Below are positions 5,728 to 12,923 of a stretch of 23,321 nt of DNA, piece after piece (positions within the stretch are counted from its first letter, which is position 1; every line of letters begins with the position of its first letter). The notes under the pieces are model-generated. The model did not search any database. It was not told where the DNA came from and saw only the letters and a list, made by a program, of their open reading frames with translations. The stretch is from DATAAM01 sp036260075 (GTDB lineage Bacteria; Actinomycetota; Acidimicrobiia; Acidimicrobiales; JAHWLA01). Made by a program: the position numbers and the translations under genes. The stretch covers positions 1-23,321 of the forward strand of contig DATAAM010000026.1 of NCBI GenBank assembly GCA_036260075.1, in the 5' to 3' direction.

Positions 5728-8213
5728 AGGCTGTGATCATGGCGGGCGGCGAGGGCACCAGGCTGCGCCCGCTCACCTCGAACCAGCCGAAGCCGATGAT
5801 GCCGTTGGCCAACCGGCCGATGATGGAGCACATCGTGCGGCTGCTCCGCGAGCACGACTTCGACGACATCGTCGTCACCCTGGCCTTCCTCCCGCAGGCC
5901 ATTCGCACCTACTTCGGCAACGGCTCGGAGTACGGCGTGCGCATGGTCTACGCCACCGAGGAGACGCCCCTCGGCACCGCCGGGTCCGTCCGCAACGCCA
6001 AGGAGCAGCTCGACGAGCGGTTCCTCGTGATCTCCGGCGACGTCCTCACCGACATCGACCTGTCGGCGGTGGTGCGCTTCCACGAGGAGCGGGGCGCCAT
6101 GGCGACCATCGCGTTGAAGGCGATGGAGAACCCGCTCGACTTCGGCATCGTCATCACAAACGAGGCCGGGTCGATCGAGCGCTTCCTGGAGAAGCCCACG
6201 TGGGGCCAGGTCTTCAGCGACACCATCAACACCGGCATCTACGTGCTGGAGCCCGAGATCTTCGACTTCATCGAAGAGGGCCGGCCGGTCGACTTCTCGG
6301 GCGAGGTCTTCCCCGCGCTGCTGGAGGCGGGCAAGCCGCTGTACGGATACGTGGCCGACGGCTACTGGGAGGACGTGGGCACGCTCGACGCCTACCTGCG
6401 GGCCCACCAGGACGTGCTCGACGGCAAGGTCGACACCGACGTCCCCGGCTTCCGCCTCTCCGAAGGTGTGTGGATCGGCGAAGGTGCCGAGGTCGACCCC
6501 GCCGCCCGCATCGACGGGCCGGTGCTCATCGGCGACTACTGCCGGGTGGAGGCAGGCGCCCACCTGCGTGAGTACACCGTGCTCGGCACGAACGTGCGGG
6601 TCGGCCGCGACGCGTTCCTCCAGCGGGCCGTCGTGAACGACAACGTCTACCTGGGGCCGTCGGTGCGGCTGCGCGGCTGCATCGTGGGGCGGTCGAGCGA
6701 CCTGCGCAGCGGGGCGCGCTGTGAGGAAGGCGTGGTGCTCGGCGACGAGTGCTTCGTGGGCGAGCACGCGGTGATCAACCCCGGCGTGAAGGTCTACCCG
6801 TTCAAGACCGTGGAGCCGGGTGCCATCATCAACTCCTCGATCGTGTGGGAGTCGCGCGGCGCCCGCCACCTCTTCGGTCGCCATGGGGTCGCCGGGCTGG
6901 CCAACGTCGACGTCACCCCCGAGCTGGCCGTGCGGGTGGCGCTCGCGTTCGCCACCACACTGAAGAAGGGCTCCACCGTCACGTGCTCGCGCGACTCCAG
7001 CCGCGCCGCCCGGGCCATCAAGCGGGCCGTCATGGTGGGGTTGAACGCGGCGGGCGTCAACGTCGACGACCTCGAGGTCGCCACCGTCCCCGTGACGCGC
7101 TTCCAGGTGCGCACGGTGCGCAGCCGAGCGGGCATCACCGTGCGACTGCTCCCGGGCGACCCGCAGTCGGTGGTGATCCGCTTCTTCGACGAGAACGGCA
7201 TCGACATCGCCGAGGCCACCCAGCTCAAGGTCGAGCGCCTCTACTACCGTGAAGACTTCCGTCGGGTCATGGCTGCCGAGATGGGCGAGATCGGCTTCCC
7301 GCCCCGGGCGCTCGAGCACTACACCGGCGCGCTGATGCAGTCGGTCGACGCCGAGGCCATCCGGGCCGCGGGCTTCAAGGTCGTCCTCGACTACTCCTAC
7401 GGCTCGGCCAGCTTCGTGATGCCCAACGTGCTGGCCAAGCTGGGGGCCGACGTGCTGGCCGTGAACCCGTACGCGGCCACGGCGGGCATGGTGGCGGCCG
7501 ACCGCGAGCAGCAGGCCGCCCAGGTGGGCGAGCTGGTGCGGGCTTCGGGCGCCCACCTCGGCGCCGTGGTCGACGCCGACGGCGAGCACCTGGCCTTGGT
7601 CGACGACACCGGCCACGTGCTGTCCGACGACGACACCCTGTTCACGCTGCTCACGTTGGTGTGCGCCACCTCGGAGAAGCCCCGCGTGGCGATGCCGGTG
7701 GCGGTCAGCCGGGCGGTGGAAGACATGTGCGAGCGCTACGGCGCCGAGATCGAGTGGACCAAGCTGTCCACCGCGCATCTCATGGAGGTGGCCTCCTCCG
7801 GCTCGGTGGTTTTGGCCGCCAGCCAGGAGGGCGGCTTCATCGTGCCGTCGTTTCTGCCCGCGTACGACGCGGTGGCGACCCTCGTGCACCTCCTCGGCAT
7901 GCTGGCCGAGACCGGGTTGCGCCTCTCGAAGGTCGTGAGCCAGGCGCCGCGCGTGCACATCGCCCACGAGAGCGTCGTCACCCCGTGGGAGCAGAAGGGC
8001 ATGGTCATGCGCACGATGGTCGAACGCATGAGCAAGGACCACGAGCTGGTGATGGTCGACGGCGTGAAGGTCCTCCACGACGACGGCTGGGCGCTGGTCC
8101 TGCCCGACCCGGAGGAGCCCCTCACGCACGTGTGGGCCGAGGGGCCCGGCGAACGCGAAGCCCGGTCGCTGGCGCAGGAATACGCGCGCCGCATCCGCCA
8201 GCTGTTGCGGTAG
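5724..8213 (+). CDS. Mannose-1-phosphate guanylyltransferase fused to a degenerate phosphohexomutase domain
   Basis: 829 aa. Residues 1-235 are a nucleotidyltransferase domain with the signature GGEGTRLRPLTSNQPKPM, then GDVLTDIDL (metal-binding Asp) and FLEKP. Residues about 250-380 are left-handed beta-helix hexapeptide repeats (VWIGEGAEVD, VLIGDYCRVEAGAHLREYTV, GVVLGDECFVGEHAVI). Residues about 385-829 match the alpha/beta domains of phosphomannomutase/phosphoglucomutase. The expected reaction of the first part is GTP + mannose-1-P to GDP-mannose, for glycan or lipid mannosylation. In the mutase half I find neither the TASHNP phosphoserine loop (the corresponding stretch reads VRLLPGDPQSVVIRFFDENG) nor an intact DGDxDR metal loop (it reads VVDADGEHLALVDD). 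This half therefore looks inactive or regulatory. Comparable long fusions are known in actinobacteria. The nucleotide specificity (GTP versus another NTP) is inferred. Confidence 0.85.
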   Translation: MKAVIMAGGEGTRLRPLTSNQPKPMMPLANRPMMEHIVRLLREHDFDDIVVTLAFLPQAIRTYFGNGSEYGVRMVYATEETPLGTAGSVRNAKEQLDERFLVISGDVLTDIDLSAVVRFHEERGAMATIALKAMENPLDFGIVITNEAGSIERFLEKPTWGQVFSDTINTGIYVLEPEIFDFIEEGRPVDFSGEVFPALLEAGKPLYGYVADGYWEDVGTLDAYLRAHQDVLDGKVDTDVPGFRLSEGVWIGEGAEVDPAARIDGPVLIGDYCRVEAGAHLREYTVLGTNVRVGRDAFLQRAVVNDNVYLGPSVRLRGCIVGRSSDLRSGARCEEGVVLGDECFVGEHAVINPGVKVYPFKTVEPGAIINSSIVWESRGARHLFGRHGVAGLANVDVTPELAVRVALAFATTLKKGSTVTCSRDSSRAARAIKRAVMVGLNAAGVNVDDLEVATVPVTRFQVRTVRSRAGITVRLLPGDPQSVVIRFFDENGIDIAEATQLKVERLYYREDFRRVMAAEMGEIGFPPRALEHYTGALMQSVDAEAIRAAGFKVVLDYSYGSASFVMPNVLAKLGADVLAVNPYAATAGMVAADREQQAAQVGELVRASGAHLGAVVDADGEHLALVDDTGHVLSDDDTLFTLLTLVCATSEKPRVAMPVAVSRAVEDMCERYGAEIEWTKLSTAHLMEVASSGSVVLAASQEGGFIVPSFLPAYDAVATLVHLLGMLAETGLRLSKVVSQAPRVHIAHESVVTPWEQKGMVMRTMVERMSKDHELVMVDGVKVLHDDGWALVLPDPEEPLTHVWAEGPGEREARSLAQEYARRIRQLLR

Positions 8214-8222
8214 AACCCGGGG

Positions 8223-8936
8223 GTGCACCGTCGAGGCTCGCTCGCGCTGGCAGTCTGTTTCGCCGTGCTCGGCTTCCTCGTGGTCACGGCGGCATCGTCC
8301 AGGGATGCCACGCGGCAGGCCGAGGCACCCCGCCGGGCGCAGCTGGTGGAGCTCATCGAGGCCCGACGCAAGCAGGTGGCGGCCTACGACGACGACGTGC
8401 GCCGGCTGCGCGAACGGGTGGCGGCGGCGCAGGCGGCCACGCTGGAGCGAGCGCGTGAAGACGAGGCCTTCGCCGAACGGAGCGCCGAGCTGGCCGCGCA
8501 GGCAGGCACCCTGGCACTGCGGGGCCGAGGCCTGGTGGTGAAGCTGTCCGACTCCGACCGCGACCCCGCCGACCCGCAGGAGAGCGGTGCGTACCGGATC
8601 CACGACACCGACTTGCAGCTCGTGGTCAATGCGCTCTTCGCCGCGGAGGCGGAGGCGGTGGCCGTGAACGACAGCAGGCTGGTGGCCACGAGCCCCATCC
8701 GCGGGGCGGGCGACACCATCGTCGTCAACTTCCGGCCGCTGTCGCCGCCGTACCGGGTGGTGGCCATCGGGGCCGACCGGAAGCGCTTCGAGGAGAGCGC
8801 CATCGCCCGCCGCTTCGAGCGCTGGACACGGCTGTTCGGGCTCGGCTTCTCGGTCGACGGCGACGACGACCTCGAGGTGCCCGCCTACACCGGCCGGGTC
8901 GGCATCAACAACGCCATTCCCACGGAGGCGGGGTAG
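8223..8936 (+). CDS. DUF881 family protein (Rv1823-like)
   Basis: 237 aa. One N-terminal TM/signal-anchor helix (SLALAVCFAVLGFLVVTAA, residues about 6-24) is followed by a coiled coil (about 40-90, rich in Arg/Glu/Ala). The DUF881 domain follows: LRGRGLVVKLSDSD, then YRIHDTDLQLVVNALFAAEA, EAVAVNDSRLVATS and PPYRVVAIGA. DUF881 proteins are bitopic, with the domain outside the membrane. They commonly sit next to the small basic protein gene near division genes in Gram-positive bacteria, but their biochemical role is not settled. The start is GTG 8223, 9 bases after the previous stop. Its stop shares one base with the start of the next gene, indicating coupling. Confidence 0.87.
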   Translation: MHRRGSLALAVCFAVLGFLVVTAASSRDATRQAEAPRRAQLVELIEARRKQVAAYDDDVRRLRERVAAAQAATLERAREDEAFAERSAELAAQAGTLALRGRGLVVKLSDSDRDPADPQESGAYRIHDTDLQLVVNALFAAEAEAVAVNDSRLVATSPIRGAGDTIVVNFRPLSPPYRVVAIGADRKRFEESAIARRFERWTRLFGLGFSVDGDDDLEVPAYTGRVGINNAIPTEAG

Positions 8937-9262
8937 TGCTCGCGCTGTTCGGCCTGGTGATCGGCGCCCTGGTGGCCATCGTGCTGAGCCCTACCGTGCC
9001 GCAGGAGATGGGCCGCTACCTGGCGGTGGCGGTGGTGGCCGCCGTCGACGCGGGCCTGGGGGGCGTGCGCTCGTTCCTGGAGCACACCTTCAACGACCGC
9101 ATCTTCGTGCTGGCCTTCGTCACCAACGCGGCGCTGGCCGTGTTCCTGGTGTGGGTGGGCGACCAGTTGGGCGCCGATCTGGTCACCGCCGTGGGCGTCG
9201 TCCTCGGGGTGCGCATCTTCCAGAACCTCGCCGCCGTCCGCCGCCGGGTGTTCGGCGGATGA
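8936..9262 (+). CDS. sbp: Small basic protein (Sbp, DUF1290)
   Basis: 108 aa, three hydrophobic segments. Features of the Sbp/DUF1290 family are visible: a first helix FGLVIGALVAIVLSPTVP, the segment YLAVAVVAAVDAGLGGVRSF, then FNDRIFVLAFVTNAALAVFL and VGVVLGVRIFQNLAAVRRRV. The C-terminus is basic. The gene sits between two DUF881 genes, as Rv1824 does between Rv1823 and Rv1825. The start is GTG 8936, overlapping the upstream TAG by one base. The function is unknown beyond its association with membrane and division clusters. Confidence 0.88.
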   Translation: MLALFGLVIGALVAIVLSPTVPQEMGRYLAVAVVAAVDAGLGGVRSFLEHTFNDRIFVLAFVTNAALAVFLVWVGDQLGADLVTAVGVVLGVRIFQNLAAVRRRVFGG

Positions 9263-9273
9263 CCCCGCTCTTG

Positions 9274-9326
9274 TTGTTTTGGGCACGGTTACCCGCGCAC
9301 AGGACGGGAAAGCGTGCCCAAAACAA
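9274..9326. repeat. 53-base near-perfect hairpin (REP-like palindrome)
   Basis: TTGTTTTGGGCACG (9274-9287) is the exact reverse complement of CGTGCCCAAAACAA (9313-9326). The stem continues inward with TT/AA and CCCG/CGGG around two single mismatches, leaving a 9-base loop CGCACAGGA (9296-9304); 20 of 22 positions pair. Neither strand has a T run after the stem, so it does not look like an intrinsic terminator. It fills most of the 79-base gap between sbp and the second DUF881 gene and is AT-richer at its ends than its surroundings. Confidence 0.85.
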
Positions 9327-9341
9327 GGGGAGGGGGTGGCG

Positions 9342-10064
9342 GTGACGGCGCCGATGACCGTCGGGGGGCGGCGCACGGTGATGGGCGGGCCGGTGCTCGT
9401 GCTGCTGGTGGCGGCGCTCATCGGGTTCCTCCTCGTGAGCAGGCTGCGAGGCGAGGAGCGCTTCACGCAACGGCTCGAAGCCGAGAGCGAGGAAGACCTG
9501 GCCCGCATCCTCGCCGGGCTCACCGCCGAGGCCGACGCCCTGCGCGAGGAGGTGAGCGGCCTGCGGGTGCAGCTGGCGGAGCTGGAGGCGGGGAGCCGCA
9601 GCGACGAGGCGGCCTCGCAGAGCGCCGAGCAGCAGCTTCAAGCGCTGGAGGTGCTGGCGGGCACCGTCCCGGTCACGGGCCCCGGCGTGATGGTGCGGGT
9701 GCTCGACCCCGAGCGATCCGTCACCTACGACAGCCTCATCGACGTCGTGCAGGAGCTGCGCGATGCGGGAGCCGAGGCAGTGGCCGTGAACAATCGACGG
9801 GTGGGGGCCAACTCCGCCTTCGGCGAGGACGATCGCGTGGTCACGCTCGACGGCTCGCCGCTGGCCGCGCCGTACCACGTGGCCGCCATCGGCCAACCCG
9901 CCACCCTGGAGGGCGGCTTGGAGATCCCGGGCGGCGCGCTCGACACGCTGGGGGCGCTGAAGGGCGTGGAGGTCAGCGTCCAGCGCATGCCGAAGGTCGA
10001 CATCCCGGCGCTGGCCAAGGCCCCCGCCTTCCGGGTGGCGCGTCCGGTAGGGTCCGGGTCGTGA
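9342..10064 (+). CDS. DUF881 family protein (Rv1825-like)
   Basis: 240 aa from GTG 9342. GTG 9336 and ATG 9354 are alternatives. The run of A and G at 9325-9336 supplies a Shine-Dalgarno sequence, which favours 9342. It has one TM helix (MGGPVLVLLVAALIGFLLVS), a coiled coil with acidic heptads (EDLARILAGLTAEADALREE onward), and the DUF881 domain: VTGPGVMVRVLDP, SLIDVVQELRDAGAEAVAVN, PYHVAAIGQP and LEIPGGALDTLGALKG. It is a paralogue of the upstream DUF881 gene, and together they flank sbp. The start region lies just after the 53-base hairpin, so that structure would be in its leader if it is transcribed from upstream. The 3' end overlaps gcvH by 4 bases. Confidence 0.86.
   Translation: MTAPMTVGGRRTVMGGPVLVLLVAALIGFLLVSRLRGEERFTQRLEAESEEDLARILAGLTAEADALREEVSGLRVQLAELEAGSRSDEAASQSAEQQLQALEVLAGTVPVTGPGVMVRVLDPERSVTYDSLIDVVQELRDAGAEAVAVNNRRVGANSAFGEDDRVVTLDGSPLAAPYHVAAIGQPATLEGGLEIPGGALDTLGALKGVEVSVQRMPKVDIPALAKAPAFRVARPVGSGS
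10048..10053 (+). promoter_or_regulatory. Internal leaderless -10 box TAGGGT for gcvH
   Basis: TAGGGT inside the end of the DUF881 gene, 7 bases before GTG 10061. No Shine-Dalgarno sequence precedes gcvH. Confidence 0.5.
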
Positions 10065-10441
10065 ACGTCCCGGAGGAACTGCGGTACACGTCCGACCACG
10101 AGTGGGCCCGGCTCGAGGACGGCCGGCTCCGCGTGGGCATCACCGACTACGCCCAGGACTCGCTGGGCGACATCGTGTTCGTGCAGCTGCCCGAGCCCGG
10201 CGCCACGCTTGAAGCGGGGGCGGCACTGGGCGAGGTGGAGTCCACCAAGTCGGTGTCCGACGTGTACGCGCCGGTGGCGGGCACGGTGGTGGAGGTGAAC
10301 AGCGACCTGGCGGACGCGCCGCAGCGGCTGAACGAGGACCCCTACGGCGAGGGCTGGATCTGCGTCGTCGAACCGACCGACCCCGCCGCCTTCGAGTCCC
10401 TGCTCGACGCCGAGGCCTACCGCGCCCTCATCGAGGGCTGA
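10061..10441 (+). CDS. gcvH: Glycine cleavage system H protein
   Basis: 126 aa, normal length. GcvH is the lipoylated shuttle that carries the aminomethyl group from P protein to T protein and is reoxidised by L protein. The family opening LRYTSDHEWARL and the core VGITDYAQDSLGDIVFVQLP are followed by GEVESTKSVSDVYAPVAG, where the Lys (K63) is the lipoylation site. The C-terminal part (LNEDPYGEGWICVVEP) is typical. It is separated from gcvT-gcvPA-gcvPB by about 3.5 kb of regulatory and nucleotide genes, as in mycobacteria. GTG 10061 overlaps the upstream TGA and has a TAGGGT box 7 bases upstream. No L-protein gene lies in the window. Confidence 0.96.
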   Translation: MNVPEELRYTSDHEWARLEDGRLRVGITDYAQDSLGDIVFVQLPEPGATLEAGAALGEVESTKSVSDVYAPVAGTVVEVNSDLADAPQRLNEDPYGEGWICVVEPTDPAAFESLLDAEAYRALIEG

Positions 10442-10475
10442 ATTGTCGGCTCTTCGCCTGACGGCTCATCGCAGT

Positions 10476-10502
10476 GCCGGTGGGGGCCCCAACCCCACCG
10501 GC
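10476..10502 (+). terminator. 10-bp perfect hairpin between gcvH and garA
   Basis: GCCGGTGGGG (10476-10485) pairs exactly with CCCCACCGGC (10493-10502) around a 7-base loop. There is no T run, which is common for actinobacterial terminators. It lies 34 bases after the gcvH stop and 28 bases before the garA -10 box. Confidence 0.6.
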
Positions 10503-10530
10503 CTCGCTCACGAGAGCTGAGGAGTTCACC

Positions 10531-10536
10531 TACGGT
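10531..10536 (+). promoter_or_regulatory. Leaderless -10 box TACGGT for garA
   Basis: TACGGT is followed by 7 bases and GTG 10544. An earlier GTG at 10535 lies inside the box itself, so 10544 is the better start. Confidence 0.55.
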
Positions 10537-10543
10537 GGAAGGC

Positions 10544-11023
10544 GTGTTCTGCAACAAGTGCGGGCACCGCAACCCGGCCGGCTCCAACTTCTGCTCGTCC
10601 TGCGGCGCCGTGCTGCCGCACGCGGCGGGGGAGGACACTACGATCACCTTCCTGCCGGGCGAGGGCACCAGCGAGCCGCTCGACGAGGAGATCAGCGTCT
10701 CGCTCGACGAGCTGCCCGAGGGGGTGGGCATGCTCGTCGTGAAGCGAGGCCCCAACGTCGGTTCGCGCTACGTGCTCGACGGCGAGGTCACCCGGGCGGG
10801 CCGCCACCCCGACAGCGAGATCTTCCTCGACGACATCACGGTGTCCCGCCGCCACGCGGAGTTCGTGCGCCAAGGGGCGGGCTACGTGGTGCGCGACGTG
10901 GGTTCCTTGAACGGCACCTACCTCAACCGACGGCGCATCGAGGACGAAGCGCTGGCCAACGGCGACGAGGTGCAGATCGGGAAGTTCCGCCTCGTCTTCC
11001 TGGCCGGCGCCGGCGAGGGTTGA
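10544..11023 (+). CDS. garA: GarA/OdhI-type FHA protein with N-terminal zinc ribbon
   Basis: 159 aa. Residues 3-20 form a zinc ribbon (CNKC...CSSC, four Cys). EDTTITF at 30-36 matches the tandem-Thr phosphorylation site of GarA (ETTSVF in mycobacteria). The FHA domain spans about 62-155 with RGPNVGSRYVLD, GRHPDSEIFLDDITVSRRH and DVGSLNGTYLN; the phosphothreonine-binding residues R87, S101 and N123 are present. In actinobacteria, unphosphorylated GarA/OdhI inhibits 2-oxoglutarate dehydrogenase and affects glutamate enzymes; phosphorylation by PknB/PknG makes the FHA domain bind its own tail. The gene is flanked by gcvH and the ftsR-like gene, as Rv1827 is. The zinc ribbon is absent from M. tuberculosis GarA as I recall it. 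GTG 10544 is chosen from the -10 spacing. Confidence 0.88.
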   Translation: MFCNKCGHRNPAGSNFCSSCGAVLPHAAGEDTTITFLPGEGTSEPLDEEISVSLDELPEGVGMLVVKRGPNVGSRYVLDGEVTRAGRHPDSEIFLDDITVSRRHAEFVRQGAGYVVRDVGSLNGTYLNRRRIEDEALANGDEVQIGKFRLVFLAGAGEG

Positions 11024-11031
11024 GACCGCCG

Positions 11032-11808
11032 GTGAGCGACCGGCCCTATCTCTCGATCGGGGAGGTGCTGGCGCTCCTCAAGGACGAGTTCCCCGACGTC
11101 ACCATCTCGAAGATCCGCTTCCTCGAGAGCCAGGGCCTGATCGATCCCGAGCGCACGCCGTCGGGCTACCGCAAGTTCTACGAGGCCGACGTGGAGCGGT
11201 TGCGCTGGATCCTGCGCCAGCAGCGCGAGCACTTCCTCCCGCTGAAGGTGATCAAGGGCCGACTGAGCGAGGACGTGGGGGAGGAGGCGGGCGGCGGCGT
11301 GGCCGCCCCGCCCAAGGTGGAGGCGCCCCCGGAGCCCAGTCTCCACGAGTCGCCTGCGCCTGCCCCCGCGCCCGCGCCGCTGCCGCGCTCGCGACCGCCG
11401 GTGGAGGCGCTGTCGGCGGGGCCGTCCGGGGTGAACCTCACGCTGGAGGAGCTGTCGGGAGCCAGCGGGCTGGGCGCCGACGACGTGGCCGAGCTGGAGC
11501 GCTACGGCTTCCTGGCCGGGCGACCGGTGGCGGGGGTCGTGTACTACGACGAGGAGGCGCTGATCGTGGCCCGGCTGGCCGCCGGCTTCCGGCGCCACGG
11601 CATCGAGGCGCGGCACCTGCGGGCCTACAGCAACGCCGCCGACCGCGAGGCCGGGCTGTTCGAGCAGGTGGTCACGCCGCTCCTCAAGCAGCGAAACCCG
11701 CAGTCGCGGCGCCAGGCCGTCGACGCCTTGGCCGAGCTCAGCGACATGGGGGCGCAGCTGCGGGCGGCGCTGGTGCGAAGGGCCCTCAAGGGCCTCGTCG
11801 GCGGGTGA
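11032..11808 (+). CDS. ftsR: MerR-family regulator (FtsR/Rv1828-like)
   Basis: 258 aa. The N-terminal winged-helix MerR domain (about residues 5-75) reads YLSIGEVLALLKDEFPDVTI, then SKIRFLESQGLIDPERTPSG and YRKFYEADVERLRWILRQQ. A Pro/Ala-rich linker (about 85-130, PAPAPAPAPLPRSRPP) leads to a C-terminal helical domain (LTLEELSGASGLGADDVAEL through RRALKGLVGG). The corynebacterial homologue FtsR is reported to activate ftsZ, and Rv1828 occupies the same place after garA. The start is GTG 11032 (the open frame continues upstream through garA, but only this start begins the conserved domain). The 3' end overlaps hpt by 4 bases (GTGA). The regulatory target here is inferred from homology. Confidence 0.85.
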   Translation: MSDRPYLSIGEVLALLKDEFPDVTISKIRFLESQGLIDPERTPSGYRKFYEADVERLRWILRQQREHFLPLKVIKGRLSEDVGEEAGGGVAAPPKVEAPPEPSLHESPAPAPAPAPLPRSRPPVEALSAGPSGVNLTLEELSGASGLGADDVAELERYGFLAGRPVAGVVYYDEEALIVARLAAGFRRHGIEARHLRAYSNAADREAGLFEQVVTPLLKQRNPQSRRQAVDALAELSDMGAQLRAALVRRALKGLVGG

Positions 11809-12368
11809 CGGAGGACGGGCCCCGCGTCCTGGTGACGGCCTCGGAGCTGCAGGAGGGGGTGGCCCGCCTCGGTGCCGAGGTCTCGACGGCGTACCCCGAC
11901 GGGGTGCTGGTGGTGGCCGTGCTCAAGGGCAGCGTGCTGTTCCTGGCCGACCTCGTGCGCCGGGTGACGGTGCCGGTGGAGATCGACTTCCTCGCCATCT
12001 CCTCCTACGCGGAGGGCACCGGCCGGGTGCGCATCGTGAAGGACCTCGACGTCGACATCGGGGGGCGGAACGTGGTGGTGGTGGAGGACGTGGTCGACAC
12101 CGGCCTCACGCTCACCTACCTGCTGGGCGTGCTGGAGCGGCGGGGGCCGCGGTCCCTGGCGGTGTGCACGCTGCTCGACCGACGGGCCCAGCGCATCGTG
12201 CCGCTGGCCCCGCGGTTCGTCGGCTTCGAGGTCGCGGACGAGTTCGTGATCGGCTACGGGCTCGATTTCGCCGAGCGCTATCGCAACGTCGAAGCGGTGG
12301 TCGTGGCCGACGTTGCGACCTTGCGAGACGATGCCGATGCGTATGTGAACGCGTTCTTCCAGGGGTAG
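11805..12368 (+). CDS. hpt: Hypoxanthine phosphoribosyltransferase
   Basis: 187 aa. The enzyme makes IMP/GMP from hypoxanthine/guanine and PRPP. The flexible-loop region LVVAVLKGSVLFLADLVRRV and SSY are followed by the PRPP-binding motif VVVVEDVVDTGLTLTYLL (acidic pair E-D) and the purine-binding end FEVADEFVIGYGLDFAERYR. The size is typical. It is translationally coupled to the upstream MerR gene. The usual partner of hpt in Gram-positives is tilS/ftsH; here it is inserted in the garA-MerR-bifunctional nuclease cluster, which has no hpt at this point in M. tuberculosis. Its TAG stop is also the first half of the -10 box of the next gene. Confidence 0.93.
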   Translation: MTEDGPRVLVTASELQEGVARLGAEVSTAYPDGVLVVAVLKGSVLFLADLVRRVTVPVEIDFLAISSYAEGTGRVRIVKDLDVDIGGRNVVVVEDVVDTGLTLTYLLGVLERRGPRSLAVCTLLDRRAQRIVPLAPRFVGFEVADEFVIGYGLDFAERYRNVEAVVVADVATLRDDADAYVNAFFQG

Positions 12369-12371
12369 GGT
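12366..12371 (+). promoter_or_regulatory. -10 box TAGGGT fused to the hpt stop codon
   Basis: The hpt stop TAG (12366-12368) begins TAGGGT. Seven bases later is ATG 12379. The alternative GTG 12370 lies inside the box, which argues against it as the start. Confidence 0.5.
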
Positions 12372-12378
12372 GGGCCGC

Positions 12379-12885
12379 ATGGTGGAGATGCACCTCACCG
12401 CCGTTCGCGTGGAGCTTCCGACGAACAACCCGGTGGTGTTGCTGCAGGAGGTCGGGGGCGCTCGCCGCACCCTGCCGATCTTCATTGGGGCTCCCGAGGC
12501 CACCGCCATCGCGTTCGCCTTGCAGGGCGTGGCCACCTCGCGCCCGATGACGCACGACCTGTTCCGCGACGTGCTGGTGGCGCTGGGCGCCACGCTGGAG
12601 CGCGTGCTCATCACCGAGCTGCGCGAGGGCACCTACTACGCCGAGCTCCACCTCGTGCAGCGAGGCGAGCGCACGGTGGTGTCGAGCCGCCCCTCGGATG
12701 CGATCGCCTTGGCCGCCCGACTGGGCGCTCCGATCTTCGCCGAAGACGAGCTGATCGACAGCGAGGGCGTCCAGCTGGCCGCCGACGACGACGACGAGAC
12801 GGAGGACGGCGAGGTCCCCGAGGAGATCGTCAACCAGTTCCGGGAGTTCATCGAGGGCGTCCGTCCCGAAGACTTCTCCTCCTGA
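12379..12885 (+). CDS. Bifunctional nuclease family protein (DUF151, Rv1829-like)
   Basis: 168 aa. The DUF151/BFN domain fills residues 1-135: MHLTAVRVELPTNNPVVLLQ, LPIFIGAPEATAIAFALQG, RPMTHDLFRDVLVALGATLE, TYYAELHL and SSRPSDAIALAARLGAPIFA. An acidic tail (DDDDETEDGEVPEE) and a helix EIVNQFREFIEGVRPEDF follow. Plant and bacterial members have been described as having DNase/RNase activity, but the physiological role in actinobacteria is unclear. The same gene (Rv1829) separates the two MerR genes in mycobacteria. ATG 12379 is chosen because TAGGGT lies 7 bases upstream. Confidence 0.9.
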   Translation: MVEMHLTAVRVELPTNNPVVLLQEVGGARRTLPIFIGAPEATAIAFALQGVATSRPMTHDLFRDVLVALGATLERVLITELREGTYYAELHLVQRGERTVVSSRPSDAIALAARLGAPIFAEDELIDSEGVQLAADDDDETEDGEVPEEIVNQFREFIEGVRPEDFSS

Positions 12886-12902
12886 GCCCCTCGTTCTGGG
12901 GC
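12886..12902 (+). terminator. Small GC hairpin after the bifunctional nuclease gene
   Basis: GCCCC (12886-12890) pairs with GGGGC (12898-12902) across a 7-base loop immediately after the stop codon. There is no T run, so this is weak evidence for a terminator. Confidence 0.3.
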
Positions 12903-12923
12903 CAGAGCGGGGGAAAACTGCCG

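Noticed and set aside
8211..8222. TAGAAC before the DUF881 start as another stop/-10 fusion
   Set aside because: Spacing fits, but the final T of the -10 box is missing, so it was not counted among the examples.
5670..8603. 977-aa minus-strand open frame opposite the guanylyltransferase fusion and DUF881
   Set aside because: Long His/Arg/Val-rich shadow frame caused by high GC content; the plus strand carries clear family motifs across the whole interval.
9274..9326. Intrinsic terminator after sbp
   Set aside because: The stem is long, but both strands lack a T run after it; the AT-rich bases lie inside the stem.
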